The notes under the pieces were generated by a model. That model saw only the letters and a program-made list of their open reading frames with translations, had not been told where the DNA came from and searched no databases. Positions 1-12,100 of a DNA stretch of 64,000 nucleotides are shown one piece after another. Source of the stretch: Nemertoderma westbladi (lineage: Eukaryota > Xenacoelomorpha > Nemertodermatida > Nemertodermatidae); contig JAUCBJ010005141.1 of the NCBI GenBank assembly GCA_032718475.1, positions 1 to 64,000 of the forward strand, written 5' to 3'. Each line of letters opens with the position of its first letter. The stretch's first letter is position 1. The position numbers and the translations under genes were made by a program.

Positions 1-803
1 GCTTGTGTTATTACATATTTGCAACGATTACAGTTAATTGCTGAATGGCTCCCGCGGGAAATTTGAATTTCACTCGTTCCCGTTTCTGGCCTACTGTGAT
101 CTCGCGGATCTGTACCGGTACCACCAGTACAGCCTAACAGCAGTACCGGTAAGTACCATAGGCCTGCAGATTACCGAGATTACGCTATTCATAATATTTT
201 TACCTATTTTTACCATATTGCCATAGGCAGAGAGGCGAGAGGCGAGACCTAGTAAAAATTCAAACAGCTGAACAGTCTGACAGTGCAGTACCCGAGTACC
301 GGTACCACCTGGTACCGGCAGAGTAGACCGGTACCTAAAAATACAAAATTATAATCACTACCGACACCGGTACTACCGGTAGCGGCTGAGCGGTAGGGGG
401 GCTGTAGGGCAGGCAGGTCTTAATCCAGTAATCCTAATGCAGTAATCAGCCATTCCAAGCAAAAGTAAACCTTTTGGTGAAAAATGAAAGTACTTAGAAA
501 TGCATTTATTTTGTATTGAGTGTGTAGCACACATATTGTGCTTCATAAAACTGCTTTCAAATGTTCCATAACCCTCGCCAATTTTTTTTTACGGCGTCCG
601 CAAAATGTGATTTAAAAAATGCCAAAAATTCAATATTTTTGGCATAATTACATACAAACCAAAATGGCATGATAATTACCAAACTGGCAATGTCATATGT
701 TTTTCAGAATCTTATATCTATGTAGTAATTAGCTATGTCGGTTAAATAATGTACAACTAATAAATATTTTTCTAATAGCATTGTAATGAGTGGATGGAAA
801 ATA
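1..803. other. Intergenic DNA with dense TACCGGTA-type palindromes
   Basis: I see no gene here. Roughly the first 400 bases hold many short palindromes built on ACCGGT (for example near 112-122, 145-150, 297-303 and 312-333). The rest is AT-rich. The short open frames have no recognisable protein features. Confidence 0.5.
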
Positions 804-975
804 TGTCACGACCGTTACGCTGAAGAACAAGTTTTTCCAATATCTCCATATCCCCGGCAGTAATGGTTATAATCTTTTATATCTATCGTTAGGTGGTTCG
901 TATCAATTGTTTGAGTCATATAGTTTAACTTGACTATATGTTCCAGTTGTAGTAATCAGCGTAACGGTCGTGACA
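804..975. mobile_element. MITE-like unit with perfect 19-bp terminal inverted repeats
   Basis: The 19-mer TGTCACGACCGTTACGCTG occupies 804-822 and its exact reverse complement occupies 957-975. Together they bound a 172-bp non-coding AT-rich core. Size and perfect inverted termini fit a miniature inverted-repeat element. The flanking bases (ATA to the left, TTA to the right) give no convincing target-site duplication, so the superfamily is not assigned. Single copies of the motif recur to the right. Confidence 0.5.
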
Positions 976-1352
976 TTAACATGTGGGAAATGGGAATATT
1001 AGCATAGCATGTATAATTCAAGGAACGAAAGGTCGTCTTTTTTACTCTCCATTTAGATTACATTTTGGAATATGATTCCACACAAAGTGATAATTGTAAT
1101 ATTGGGTGTACAAAGGTTTCTTCTTAACCTATAATGTGCCATAAGAGCACTTATGACCGTAACGGTTGTGACACAAACTTAGGAATCATTATTATACAGT
1201 ATAAATTAATTTGTATCATTTATGATACCACTGCTGCAGTGGGATGTAATTATAATTATACTGTAATCAGGTAGTACACATAATAACCAAAATATCAGCT
1301 TACAATACTACATAGAACAGTAGAACGTATGGCTGCTTACATATAATCTGCA
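976..1352. other. Intergenic DNA with one copy of the 19-bp motif
   Basis: No gene seen. A variant of the terminal motif lies in reverse orientation at 1155-1173, with CACAACC where the consensus has CACGACC. The copy at 2396-2411 shares this variant. Confidence 0.5.
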
Positions 1353-2370
1353 AAATTTGAAAAATTATGTTTATTTACTCTTGCACTTTTCATTTTAGCA
1401 CCGAACATTGTAGGTGTATTCAACTGCGGAATTTAAAAAGCCTTCCATTGAAATCAGCGACACCAGAAAACCTGTATGTAATAGAAATAAACACCATTCC
1501 TACAAGTCTAGTTGTTTTCACTAATTTGAAAAATGCTGTTTACTTGCACTTTTCATTTTAGCACCAAAAATGGTAGGTATGTTCAACCAGTCAACTGCGG
1601 AATTTAAAAAGCCTTCCATTGAAATCGGCGTACCAGAACAGCAGGAAAAACTGTATGTAATAGAGAAAGAAACACCATTCGTACAATTCTAGTTGTTTTC
1701 ACTAATTTGAAAAATGCTGGTTACTTGCACTTTTCATTTTAGCACCAAAAATGGTATGTCAGTAGATGTGTTCAACTGCGGAATTTAAAAAGCCTTCCAT
1801 TGAAATCGGCGTACCAGAAAACCTGTATGTAATTGAAATAAATACCATTCCTACAATTCTTATTGTTTTCAACTAATTTTAAAAATGCTGGTTACTTGCA
1901 CTTTTCATTTTAGCACCAAAAACGGTAGGTCAGTAGGTGTGTTCAACTGCGGAATTTAAAAAGCCTTCCATTGAAATCGGCGTACCAGAAAACCTGTATG
2001 TAATTGAAATAAATACCATTCCTACAATTCTTATTGTTTTCACTAATTTGAAAAATGCTGGTTACTTGCACTTTTCATTTTAGCACCAAAAATGGTAGGT
2101 GTGTTCAACTGCGGAATTTAAAAAGCCTTCCATTGAAATCGGCGTACCAGAAAACCTATATGTAATTGAAATAAATACCATTCCTACAAGTCTAGTTGTT
2201 TTCATTAATTTGAAAAATACTTGTTACTTGCACTTTTCATTTTAGCACCAAAAATGGTAGATGTGTTCAATTGCGGAATGTAAAAAGCCTTCTATTAAAA
2301 TCAGCGTACAAGAAAACCTGCCTGAAATCGATATCAATACCTAACTCTAATACCTTACCATTTTTTGAAA
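1353..2370. repeat. Tandem repeat, about six copies of a 160-181 bp unit
   Basis: Unit starts aligned on a TTTGAAAAATGCTGGTTACT-like block fall near 1353, 1521, 1702, 1873, 2043 and 2205. Each unit carries TTGCACTTTTCATTTTAGCA, then TTCAACTGCGGAATTTAAAA, then AAAGCCTTCCATTGAAATC. The first and last copies are the most diverged, as expected at array edges. No coding capacity is apparent; the short open frame inside is incidental. Confidence 0.85.
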
Positions 2371-2395
2371 TTCAGATTTATGTGAAAATCGATAA

Positions 2396-2803
2396 TGTCA
2401 CAACCGTTACGAAACTATGTCACGACCGTTACGCTGGTTAATTGATTGCCACATTCTCTAATGATACTATATTGCCATACTGTTAATTTCATTTTAAACT
2501 CTATCTATTAACATGTTAGTCTGACATAAGTAACGCTAAATAAGTACAGTAAATTCGATAGAAATTTATAATGTGTAGGAGTCTCTAAAAAGCTTGTCCA
2601 TTTCAGTCACGACCGTTACGCCAACTTTAAACTGGAATACAATCAATAAAACGTAATGTATTCCAGTGCGGTTTCGATTTTATTAAAGGTCCATATCTTA
2701 GGATCATATCATAGTAATATCTTTTCAATATCATTCTTCCATGTGCCCTTAGAATACTCATTAATACCGGAAACCCATGCGGAATGTCACGACCGTTACG
2801 CTG
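2396..2803. repeat. Cluster of four forward copies of the GTCACGACCGTTACG motif
   Basis: Copies lie at 2396-2411 (variant CACAACC), 2418-2436 (perfect 19-mer), 2604-2622 and 2785-2803 (perfect). All read forward and lie within about 1 kb upstream of the glutathione reductase start. They could be solo ends of the 804-975 element family or a repeated protein-binding site. The core CCGTTA (TAACGG on the other strand) resembles a MYB site, but that is only a string match. Confidence 0.55.
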
Positions 2804-3377
2804 GAATGGCTGTAATGCTTCGGTTATAAACAGAACAGAACTATCACCTACCGGTACCGCCTGGCCTGGCCACTACTGTACTAGGCACTAGGCCTACCGT
2901 AGGGCCGTAGGTCTGTTCTGTAGGTTGCCGGTAGCGCTGTAGCGCGTAGGGCTGTAGGGTAGCGACAGTCTGAGGTAGTCAGGCAGCCGTAGCGGTAGTT
3001 CAGTCAGTCAGTAGTCTGTTCTGTTACTGTCTGCTGTCACTGTACTGTGTTTTACAGTGGGCAGTGCCCAGTGGGCGGGCATGGGGCAGTATTAGAAAGT
3101 CTGAGATGATGCTGATAGTTCAGTAGTTATTATAGATCAGTCTGTCAGTTGATAGGCAGATATGCCTTTATAATATTATACGATAGCCTAACCGCTATTG
3201 ACAGATTGATTTTAGATATAACAGTCAGACAGTATAAAGCAAGGTTATTCTCCGATTCGACTGTACGATTTCATATAATATAGGCCTATAATTATGTAAT
3301 TACAGAATTAGGCCTAACTGTAACAATATATATACCTGATACCAGTATAGGAATACTGACTGAGTAACTGAAACTGA
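2804..3377 (+). promoter_or_regulatory. Upstream region of glutathione reductase with TATA-like element
   Basis: This non-coding stretch has several CCGGTACC/GTAGG-rich segments. A TATATATA run at about 3327-3334 lies some 45-50 bases before the ATG at 3378. It could act as a TATA box with a very short 5' leader. No splice acceptor or upstream exon is evident. A promoter role is inferred from position only. Confidence 0.3.
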
Positions 3378-4784
3378 ATGAATATGCCTCCAATTATTCC
3401 TTCGGCAATAAAGTTCGACTATCTGGTTGTCGGTGGTGGATCCGGTGGGATCGCAAGCGCTAATCGTGCGGGGCAGTACGGCGCTAAAGTTGCGCTTATA
3501 GAGAACGGGAAGCTAGGCGGCACCTGCGTGAACGTAGGTTGCGTTCCCAAGAAAATAATGTTCAACACAGCCAGCCACGCGGAATCCATAGACCACGGGT
3601 ATCTTACTGACTACGGCTTCAACGTTTTATCTAAAGGCGACGCCTCGCAGCCAATAGGGAAAGCCGCGTGGCCTGTTGTGAAACAGAAACGCGACGCCTA
3701 CATATCGAAACTGAACGGTATCTACGAGAAAGGATTGGATAAAAATAAAGTTTGTTTGATCGAGGGGGAAGCCCGTTTTATCGGCGAACGAAAAGTCAAA
3801 GTCGGTGACGCCGTCTATACAGCGGACCACGTTACTATAGCGACGGGGGGGCGTCCCATATTCCCTAGCAACGTGCCCGGAGCCGATCTGGGTATTACAT
3901 CAGACGGGTTCTTTGAGCTCGAGGCGTTACCCAGACGTACTGTGGTAGTTGGCGCCGGTTACATTGGGGTGGAGTTAGCTGGTATTCTCAACGCTTTGGG
4001 GTCTAGCGTTAGTTTTCTGATACGTAAAGAAAACGTCCTTCGCACGTTCGATAGTATGATTAGTGTTTCTCTGACAAGCGAAATTGTATCGGCGGGAATC
4101 GACTTGCAGAAAAGCACGAATGTTACATCAGTTAGCAAATCAGATAAAGGTTTGTTAACCGTTTCTACCGACAGGGGTGGAAATATATCGGATGTTGATT
4201 GTTTAATATGGGCCGTGGGAAGGAGTCCCAACGTCGATATCGGTCTAGCCGAGACTTCGGTGAAACTCAACCCCCGCGGTAGTATAGAGGTTGACGAGTT
4301 CCAGAACACGAGTTGCCGGGGCGTCTACGCCCTGGGGGATGTCTGCGGGCGGGCGCTGCTCACCCCGGTCGCCGTAAAGGCGGGTCGCAAGCTCTCCGAT
4401 CGATTGTTCGACGCGCAATCCGCGGCTCGTCTCGATTACTCGGTAATCCCGACCGTGGTCTTCAGTCATCCGCCGATAGGGACGGTGGGTTTAACCGAGG
4501 AGGAAGCCAAAGCTAAATACGGCACGGGAAACGTGAAGATCTACCAGTCGCAGTTCGGTAATCTTTACTACGCGATCACGAGTAAGTCTCAGTCGACCAG
4601 GATGAAGTTGGTCTGCGTTGGCGAGGAGGAGCGGGTGGTTGGTCTGCATATGATGGGTCTGGGATGCGACGAAATGTTGCAGGGGTTCGCCGTGGCCGTT
4701 ACCATGGGGGCGACTAAGGCTGACTTCGATAACACCTTGGCTATCCACCCAACCGGTGCCGAGGAACTAGTAACAATGAGGTAG
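3378..4784 (+). CDS. GSR: Glutathione reductase, single exon
   Basis: This 468-residue flavoprotein would reduce glutathione disulfide with NADPH to maintain cytosolic redox balance. In order: an N-terminal FAD-binding loop GGGSGG (residues 19-24); the redox disulfide in [13 protein letters not shown] (Cys50 and Cys55); ATGGRP (155-160); a second Rossmann motif GAGYIGVEL (192-200), followed by Arg216 and Arg222, the pair that selects NADPH; the second FAD contact ALGDVCG (318-324); and a dimerisation domain ending HPTGAEE, with catalytic His457 and Glu462. Length is normal for a cytosolic GR. No mitochondrial presequence or selenocysteine tail is present, which argues against thioredoxin reductase. 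A second in-frame ATG at 3384 is an alternative start. The frame is uninterrupted and visibly more GC-rich than its surroundings. Many animal GSR genes are multi-exon, so a retrocopy, a lineage-specific intronless gene or a transfer are all possible. Confidence 0.92.
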   Translation: MNMPPIIPSAIKFDYLVVGGGSGGIASANRAGQYGAKVALIENGKLGGTCVNVGCVPKKIMFNTASHAESIDHGYLTDYGFNVLSKGDASQPIGKAAWPVVKQKRDAYISKLNGIYEKGLDKNKVCLIEGEARFIGERKVKVGDAVYTADHVTIATGGRPIFPSNVPGADLGITSDGFFELEALPRRTVVVGAGYIGVELAGILNALGSSVSFLIRKENVLRTFDSMISVSLTSEIVSAGIDLQKSTNVTSVSKSDKGLLTVSTDRGGNISDVDCLIWAVGRSPNVDIGLAETSVKLNPRGSIEVDEFQNTSCRGVYALGDVCGRALLTPVAVKAGRKLSDRLFDAQSAARLDYSVIPTVVFSHPPIGTVGLTEEEAKAKYGTGNVKIYQSQFGNLYYAITSKSQSTRMKLVCVGEEERVVGLHMMGLGCDEMLQGFAVAVTMGATKADFDNTLAIHPTGAEELVTMR

Positions 4785-4885
4785 AACATTCCAGATCCTT
4801 AATGATTTCATTCAAAGTGTTTTTATGTATCTTTAGTTGAAGCTTTCACTTGCCCAGCACGGGTTAAACATTCAGGTATATTTGT

Positions 4886-5175
4886 CGCCCGACAAAACAA
4901 CACCTACCCAACACCTGTCGCCCAAAGCAACACCTACCCAACACCTTGTCGCCCAAAACAACACCTACCCAACACCTTGACGCCCAAAACAACACCTAAT
5001 CCAACACCTTGTCGCCCAAAACAACACCTACCCAACACCTGTCGCCCAAAACAACACCTACCCCAACACCTTGTCGCCCAAAACAACACCTACCCAACAC
5101 CTTGTCGCCCTTGACACCTACCGTCACCTTGACGCCCAAAGCAACACCCTGTCGCCCAAAACAACACCTACCCTC
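4886..5175. repeat. Minisatellite, about nine copies of a 31-bp unit
   Basis: The unit alternates CGCCCAAAACAACACCTACC with CAACACCTTGT. It begins about 100 bases after the glutathione reductase stop codon. Some copies differ by AAAGCAA, a one-base CCCAACACC extension, or a shortened CCTTGACACC. If the poly(A) signal at 5281 is used, the array is transcribed in the 3' UTR. Strong strand asymmetry (C/A on the plus strand, almost no G) is evident. Confidence 0.85.
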
Positions 5176-5280
5176 CCACACCACATCCAATGTTACCCAC
5201 AACAAAACATTTATCACTTGGAGTGGTGGGAATTATAATTATGATGAATTACGTTGCCTTTGGTTCGCCTATTTTCTGCA

Positions 5281-5286
5281 AATAAA
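5281..5286 (+). terminator. Candidate poly(A) signal AATAAA
   Basis: A canonical AATAAA lies about 500 bases after the glutathione reductase stop. It is followed within 30 bases by a GT-rich stretch (GTTGTGGCTGTGTAGGTAGT). It is the first well-formed signal downstream of the gene that I noticed. Confidence 0.4.
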
Positions 5287-6118
5287 TTGTATTCACTGAG
5301 TTGTGGCTGTGTAGGTAGTGTGTGAATAGGGTTGGTGCGCGAACAAAGAGTGTTTGGCTAGAAACAATCGAATAAGGGTTAACAAGGTATAATATACCCT
5401 CAATCGTGTGACCTGGTGTGGGGAAATGTCTGAAAGAGAGGGTTAAGTTAGTGTTTGATTGGCTGTTATAATTCTTTAAGTCACCTGCTTCTGATGACGC
5501 TAGGTAGGTCTAAGGGGATAAGAATCAAGCCACCTAGAGTGATTGCTTTGGTAGTCATAATAATAACCTATCAATCTAATTCGTATGATTTAATTACTTA
5601 ATTTTAGTGCCTATAGAGTTGTAAGTTACTCAGATTTAAAATGATACGAAACCAGAATACCCAACGTCTGAACTTTACTCGACTTACTACGACTGACGAC
5701 TAAAGGCCAATCCAATCTGAAACAACCAGGACCGTGTAGATATTTAACGGTATTTCTTAACATTTGAACCAGACACGCCATTATAGCGCACAATGTTACA
5801 TCCTTATTTACTTTTTCAAGCCACACAATTTAATCATCCATCTTTGAGATTTAGTTATAAATTTATTTGAAAGCTAATATTTTTGTATACGGTATTATAT
5901 ATTGTATATTTATCTATTATTTATTATAGAATTTTCCTCAATGACGTATTGTAATTTTTATCACCATCAGTTTGATTAACATTGTTTGTTACTTGTTATG
6001 CATAGCTGCTGCTGTTAGCACAGCTCGCATTCGCCCTATAGTATTCGGTGTTTTGAAATTTACACCCTGTTGCCATGGTGAAACGGGACCTAAAATTCAT
6101 AATTGGCTTTCATCCGAC
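5287..6118. other. Intergenic DNA between glutathione reductase and the satellite
   Basis: I recognise no gene or RNA. Short open frames on either strand lack supporting features. A near X-box string GTTGCCATGGTGAAAC lies at about 6069-6084, but it has two extra bases in its right half-site. Confidence 0.5.
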
Positions 6119-9100
6119 GGTCTCGGGTTCAGCTCTATTGATTTAACTTTAAACCGTTGGTTAAGGTCTCGGTTCAGCTCTATTGATTTAACTTTAAACC
6201 GTTGGTTAAGGTCTCGGGTTCAGCTCTATTGATTTAACTTTAAACCGTTGGTTAAGGTCTCGGGTTCATCTCTATTGATTTAACTTTAAACCGTTGGTTA
6301 AGGTCTCGGGTTCAGCTCTATTGATTTAACTTTAAACCGTTGGTTAAGGTCTCGGGTTCAGCTCTATTGATTTAACTTTAAACCGTTGGTTAAGGTCTCG
6401 GATTCAGCTCTATTGATTTAACTTTAAACCGTTGGTTAAGGTCTCGGGTTCAGCTCTATTGATTTAACTTTAAACCGTTGGTTAAGATCTCGGGTTCAGC
6501 TCTATTGATTTAACTTTAAACCGTTGGTTAAGGTCTCGGGTTCAGCCCTATTGGTTTAACTTTAAACCATTGGTTAAGGTCTCGGGTTCAGCTCTATTGA
6601 TTTAACTTTAAACCGTTGGTTAAGGTCTCGGGTTCAGCTCTATTGATTTAACTTTAAACCGTTGGTTCAGCTCTATTGATTTAACTTTAAACCGTTGGTT
6701 AAGGTCTCGGGTTCAGCTCTATTGATTTAACTTTAAACCGTTGGTTAAGGTCTCGGGTTCAGCTCTATTGATTTAACTTTAAACCGTTGGTTAAGGTCTC
6801 GGGTTCAGCTCTATTGATTTAACTTTAAACCGTTGGTTAAGGTCTCGGGTTCAGCTCTATTGATTTAACTTTAAACCGTTGGTTAAGGTCTCGGGTTCAG
6901 CTCTATTGATTTAACTTTAAACCGTTGGTTAAGGTGTCGGGTTCAGCTCTATTGATTTAACTTTAAACCGTTGGTTAAGGTCTCGGGTTCAGCCCTATTG
7001 GTTTAACTTTAAACCATTGGTTAAGGTCTCGGGTTCAGCTCTATTGATTTAACTTTAAACCGTTGGTTAAGGTCTCGGGTTCAGCTCTATTGATTTAACT
7101 TTAAACCGTTGGTTCAGCTCTATTGATTTAACTTTAAACCGTTGGTTAAGGTCTCGGGTTCAGCTCTATTGATTTAAATTTAAACCGTTGGTTAAGGTCT
7201 CGGGTTCAGCTCTATTGATTTAACTTTAAACCGTTGGTTAAGGTCTCGGGTTCAGCTCTATTGATTTAACTTTAAACCGTTGGTTAAGGTCTCGGGTTCA
7301 GCTCTTGATTTAACTTTAAACCGTTGGTTAAGGTCTCGGGTTCAGCTCTATTGATTTAACTTTAAACCGTTGGTTAAGGTCTCGGGTTCAGCTCTATTGA
7401 TTTAACTTTAAACCGTTGGTTCAGCTCTATTGATTTAACTTTAAACCGTTGGTTAAGGTCTCGGGTTCAGCTCTATTGATTTAACTTTAAACCGTTGGTT
7501 AAGGTCTCGGGTTCAGCTCTATTGATTTAACTTTAAACCGTTGGTTAAGGTCTCGGGTTCAGCTCTATTGATTTAACTTTAAACCGTTGGTTAAGGTCTC
7601 GGGTTCAGCTCTATTGATTTAACTTTAAACCGTTGGTTAAGGTCTCGGGTTCAGCTCTATTGATTTAACTTTAAACCGTTGGTTAAGGTCTCGGGTTCAG
7701 CTCTATTGATTTAACTTTAAACCGTTGGTTAAGGTCTCGGGTTCAGCCCTATTGGTTTAACTTTAAACCATTGGTTAAGGTCTCGGGTTCAGCTCTATTG
7801 ATTTAACTTTAAACCGTTGGTTAAGGTCTCGGGTTCAGCTCTATTGATTTAACTTTAAACCGTTGGTTCAGCTCTATTGATTTAACTTTAAACCGTTGGT
7901 TAAGGTCTCGGGTTCAGCTCTATTGATTTAACTTTAAACCGTTGGTTAAGGTCTCGGGTTCAGCTCTATTGATTTAACTTTAAACCGTTGGTTAAGGTCT
8001 CGGGTTCAGCTCTATTGATTTAACTTTAAACCGTTGGTTAAGGTCTCGGGTTCAGCTCTATTGATTTAACTTTAAACCGTTGGTTAAGGTGTAAGGTCTC
8101 GGGTTCAGTTCTATTGATTTAACTTTAAACCGTTGGTTAAGGTCTCGGGTTCAGCTCTATTGATTTAACTTTAAACCGTTGGTTAAGGTCTCTGGTTCAG
8201 CTCTATTGATTTAACTTTAAACCGTTGGTTAAGGTCTCGGGTTCAGCTCTATTAACTTTAAACCGTTGGTTAAGGTCTCGGGTTCAGCTCCATTGATTTA
8301 ACTTTAAACCGTTGGTTAAGGTCTCGGGTTCAGCTCTATTGATTTAACTTTAAACCGTTGGTTAAGGTCTCGGGTTCAGCTCTATTGATTTAACTTTAAA
8401 CCGTTGGTTAAGGTCTCGGATTCAGCTCTATTGATTTAACTTTAAACCGTTGGTTAAGGTCTCGGGTTCAGCTCTATTGATTTAACTTTAAACCGTTGGT
8501 TAAGGTCTCGGGTTCAGCCCTATTGGTTTAACTTTAAACCGTTGGTTAAGGTCTCGGGTTCAGCTCTATTGATTTAACTTTAAACCGTTGGTTAAGGTGT
8601 AAGGTCTCGGGTTCAGTTCTATTGATTTAACTTTAAACCGTTGGTTAAGGTCTCGGGTTCAGCTCTATTGATTTAACTTTAAACCGTTGGTTAAGGTCTC
8701 TGGTTCAGCTCTATTGATTTAACTTTAAACCGTTGGTTAAGGTCTCGGGTTCAGCTCTATTAACTTTAAACCGTTGGTTAAGGTCTCGGGTTCAGCTCCA
8801 TTGATTTAACTTTAAACCGTTGGTTAAGGTCTCGGGTTCAGCTCTATTGATTTAACTTTAAACCGTTGGTTAAGGTCTCGGGTTCAGCTCTATTGATTTA
8901 ACTTTAAACCGTTGGTTAAGGTCTCGGATTCAGCTCTATTGATTTAACTTTAAACCGTTGGTTAAGGTCTCGGGTTCAGCTCTATTGATTTAACTTTAAA
9001 CCGTTGGTTAAGGTCTCGGGTTCAGCTCTATTGATTTAACTTTAAACCGTTGGTTAAGGTCTCGGGTTCAGCTCTATTGATTTAACTTTAAACCGTTGGT

Positions 9101-12100
9101 TAAGGTCTCGGATTCAGCTCTATTGATTTAACTTTAAACCGTTGGTTAAGGTCTCGGGTTCAGCTCTATTGATTTAACTTTAAACCGTTGGTTAAGGTCT
9201 CGGGTTCAGCTCTATTGATTTAACTTTAAACCGTTGGTTAAGGTCTCGGGTTCAGCTCTATTGATTTAACTTTAAACCGTTGGTTAAGGTCTCGGATTCA
9301 GCTCTATTGATTTAACTTTAAACCGTTGGTTAAGGTCTCGGGTTCAGCTCTATTGATTTAACTTTAAACCGTTGGTTAAGGTCTCGGGTTCAGTTCTATT
9401 GATTTAACTTTAAACCGTTGGTTAAGGTCTCGGGTTCAGCTCTATTGATTTAACTTTAAACCGTTGGTTAAGGTGTCGGGTTCAGCTCTATTGATTTAAC
9501 TTTAAACCGTTGGTTAAGGTCTCGGGTTCAGCCCTATTGGTTTAACTTTAAACCATTGGTTAAGGTCTCGGGTTCAGCTCTATTGATTTAACTTTAAACC
9601 GTTGGTTAAGGTCTCGGGTTCAGCTCTATTGATTTAACTTTAAACCGTTGGTTCAGCTCTATTGATTTAACTTTAAACCGTTGGTTAAGGTCTCGGGTTC
9701 AGCTCTATTGATTTAAATTTAAACCGTTGGTTAAGGTCTCGGGTTCAGCTCTATTGATTTAACTTTAAACCGTTGGTTAAGGTCTCGGGTTCAGCTCTAT
9801 TGATTTAACTTTAAACCGTTGGTTAAGGTCTCGGGTTCAGCTCTATTGATTTAACTTTAAACCGTTGGTTAAGGTCTCGGGTTCAGCTCTATTGATTTAA
9901 CTTTAAACCGTTGGTTAAGGTCTCGGGTTCAGCCCTATTGGTTTAACTTTAAACCATTGGTTAAGGTCTCGGGTTCAGCTCTATTGATTTAACTTTTAAA
10001 CCGTTGGTTAAGGTCTCGGGTTCAGCTCTATTGATTTAACTTTAAACCGTTGGTTCAGCTCTATTGATTTAACTTTAAACCGTTGGTTAAGGTCTCGGGT
10101 TCAGCTCTATTGATTTAACTTTAAACCGTTGGTTAAGGTCTCGGGTTCAGCTCTATTGATTTAACTTTAAACCGTTGGTTAAGGTCTCGGGTTCAGCTCT
10201 ATTGATTTAACTTTAAACCGTTGGTTAAGGTCTCGGTTCAGCTCTATTGATTTAACTTTAAACCGTTGGTTAAGGTCTCGGGTTCAGCTCTATTGATTTA
10301 ACTTTAAACCGTTGGTTAAGGTCTCGGGTTCATCTCTATTGATTTAACTTTAAACCGTTGGTTAAGGTCTCGGGTTCAGCTCTATTGATTTAACTTTAAA
10401 CCGTTGGTTAAGGTCTCGGGTTCAGCTCTATTGATTTAACTTTAAACCGTTGGTTAAGGTCTCGGATTCAGCTCTATTGATTTAACTTTAAACCGTTGGT
10501 TAAGGTCTCGGGTTCAGCTCTATTGATTTAACTTTAAACCGTTGGTTAAGATCTCGGGTTCAGCTCTATTGATTTAACTTTAAACCGTTGGTTAAGGTCT
10601 CGGGTTCAGCCCTATTGGTTTAACTTTAAACCATTGGTTAAGGTCTCGGGTTCAGCTCTATTGATTTAACTTTAAACCGTTGGTTAAGGTCTCGGGTTCA
10701 GCTCTATTGATTTAACTTTAAACCGTTGGTTCAGCTCTATTGATTTAACTTTAAACCGTTGGTTAAGGTCTCGGGTTCAGCTCTATTGATTTAACTTTAA
10801 ACCGTTGGTTAAGGTCTCGGGTTCAGCTCTATTGATTTAACTTTAAACCGTTGGTTAAGGTCTCGGGTTCAGCTCTATTGATTTAACTTTAAACCGTTGG
10901 TTAAGGTCTCGGGTTCAGCTCTATTGATTTAACTTTAAACCGTTGGTTAAGGTCTCGGGTTCAGCTCTATTGATTTAACTTTAAACCGTTGGTTAAGGTG
11001 TCGGGTTCAGCTCTATTGATTTAACTTTAAACCGTTGGTTAAGGTCTCGGGTTCAGCCCTATTGGTTTAACTTTAAACCATTGGTTAAGGTCTCGGGTTC
11101 AGCTCTATTGATTTAACTTTAAACCGTTGGTTAAGGTCTCGGGTTCAGCTCTATTGATTTAACTTTAAACCGTTGGTTCAGCTCTATTGATTTAACTTTA
11201 AACCGTTGGTTAAGGTCTCGGGTTCAGCTCTATTGATTTAAATTTAAACCGTTGGTTAAGGTCTCGGGTTCAGCTCTATTGATTTAACTTTAAACCGTTG
11301 GTTAAGGTCTCGGGTTCAGCTCTATTGATTTAACTTTAAACCGTTGGTTAAGGTCTCGGGTTCAGCTCTTGATTTAACTTTAAACCGTTGGTTAAGGTCT
11401 CGGGTTCAGCTCTATTGATTTAACTTTAAACCGTTGGTTAAGGTCTCGGGTTCAGCTCTATTGATTTAACTTTAAACCGTTGGTTCAGCTCTATTGATTT
11501 AACTTTAAACCGTTGGTTAAGGTCTCGGGTTCAGCTCTATTGATTTAACTTTAAACCGTTGGTTAAGGTCTCGGGTTCAGCTCTATTGATTTAACTTTAA
11601 ACCGTTGGTTAAGGTCTCGGGTTCAGCTCTATTGATTTAACTTTAAACCGTTGGTTAAGGTCTCGGGTTCAGCTCTATTGATTTAACTTTAAACCGTTGG
11701 TTAAGGTCTCGGGTTCAGCTCTATTGATTTAACTTTAAACCGTTGGTTAAGGTCTCGGGTTCAGCTCTATTGATTTAACTTTAAACCGTTGGTTAAGGTC
11801 TCGGGTTCAGCCCTATTGGTTTAACTTTAAACCATTGGTTAAGGTCTCGGGTTCAGCTCTATTGATTTAACTTTAAACCGTTGGTTAAGGTCTCGGGTTC
11901 AGCTCTATTGATTTAACTTTAAACCGTTGGTTCAGCTCTATTGATTTAACTTTAAACCGTTGGTTAAGGTCTCGGGTTCAGCTCTATTGATTTAACTTTA
12001 AACCGTTGGTTAAGGTCTCGGGTTCAGCTCTATTGATTTAACTTTAAACCGTTGGTTAAGGTCTCGGGTTCAGCTCTATTGATTTAACTTTAAACCGTTG

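Noticed and set aside
3627-4789. Open frames on the minus strand and in other frames within glutathione reductase
   Set aside because: They overlap a full-length gene with all catalytic motifs and have no recognisable features; shadows of the real frame.
4996-5299. Open frames of 73-96 codons across the 31-bp minisatellite
   Set aside because: They arise from repeat units lacking stop codons; low-complexity Thr/Pro or Val/Gly strings with no support.
6069-6084. Possible X-box beside the satellite (GTTGCCATGGTGAAAC)
   Set aside because: The right half-site is two bases too long for the consensus, and there is no second copy to support it.
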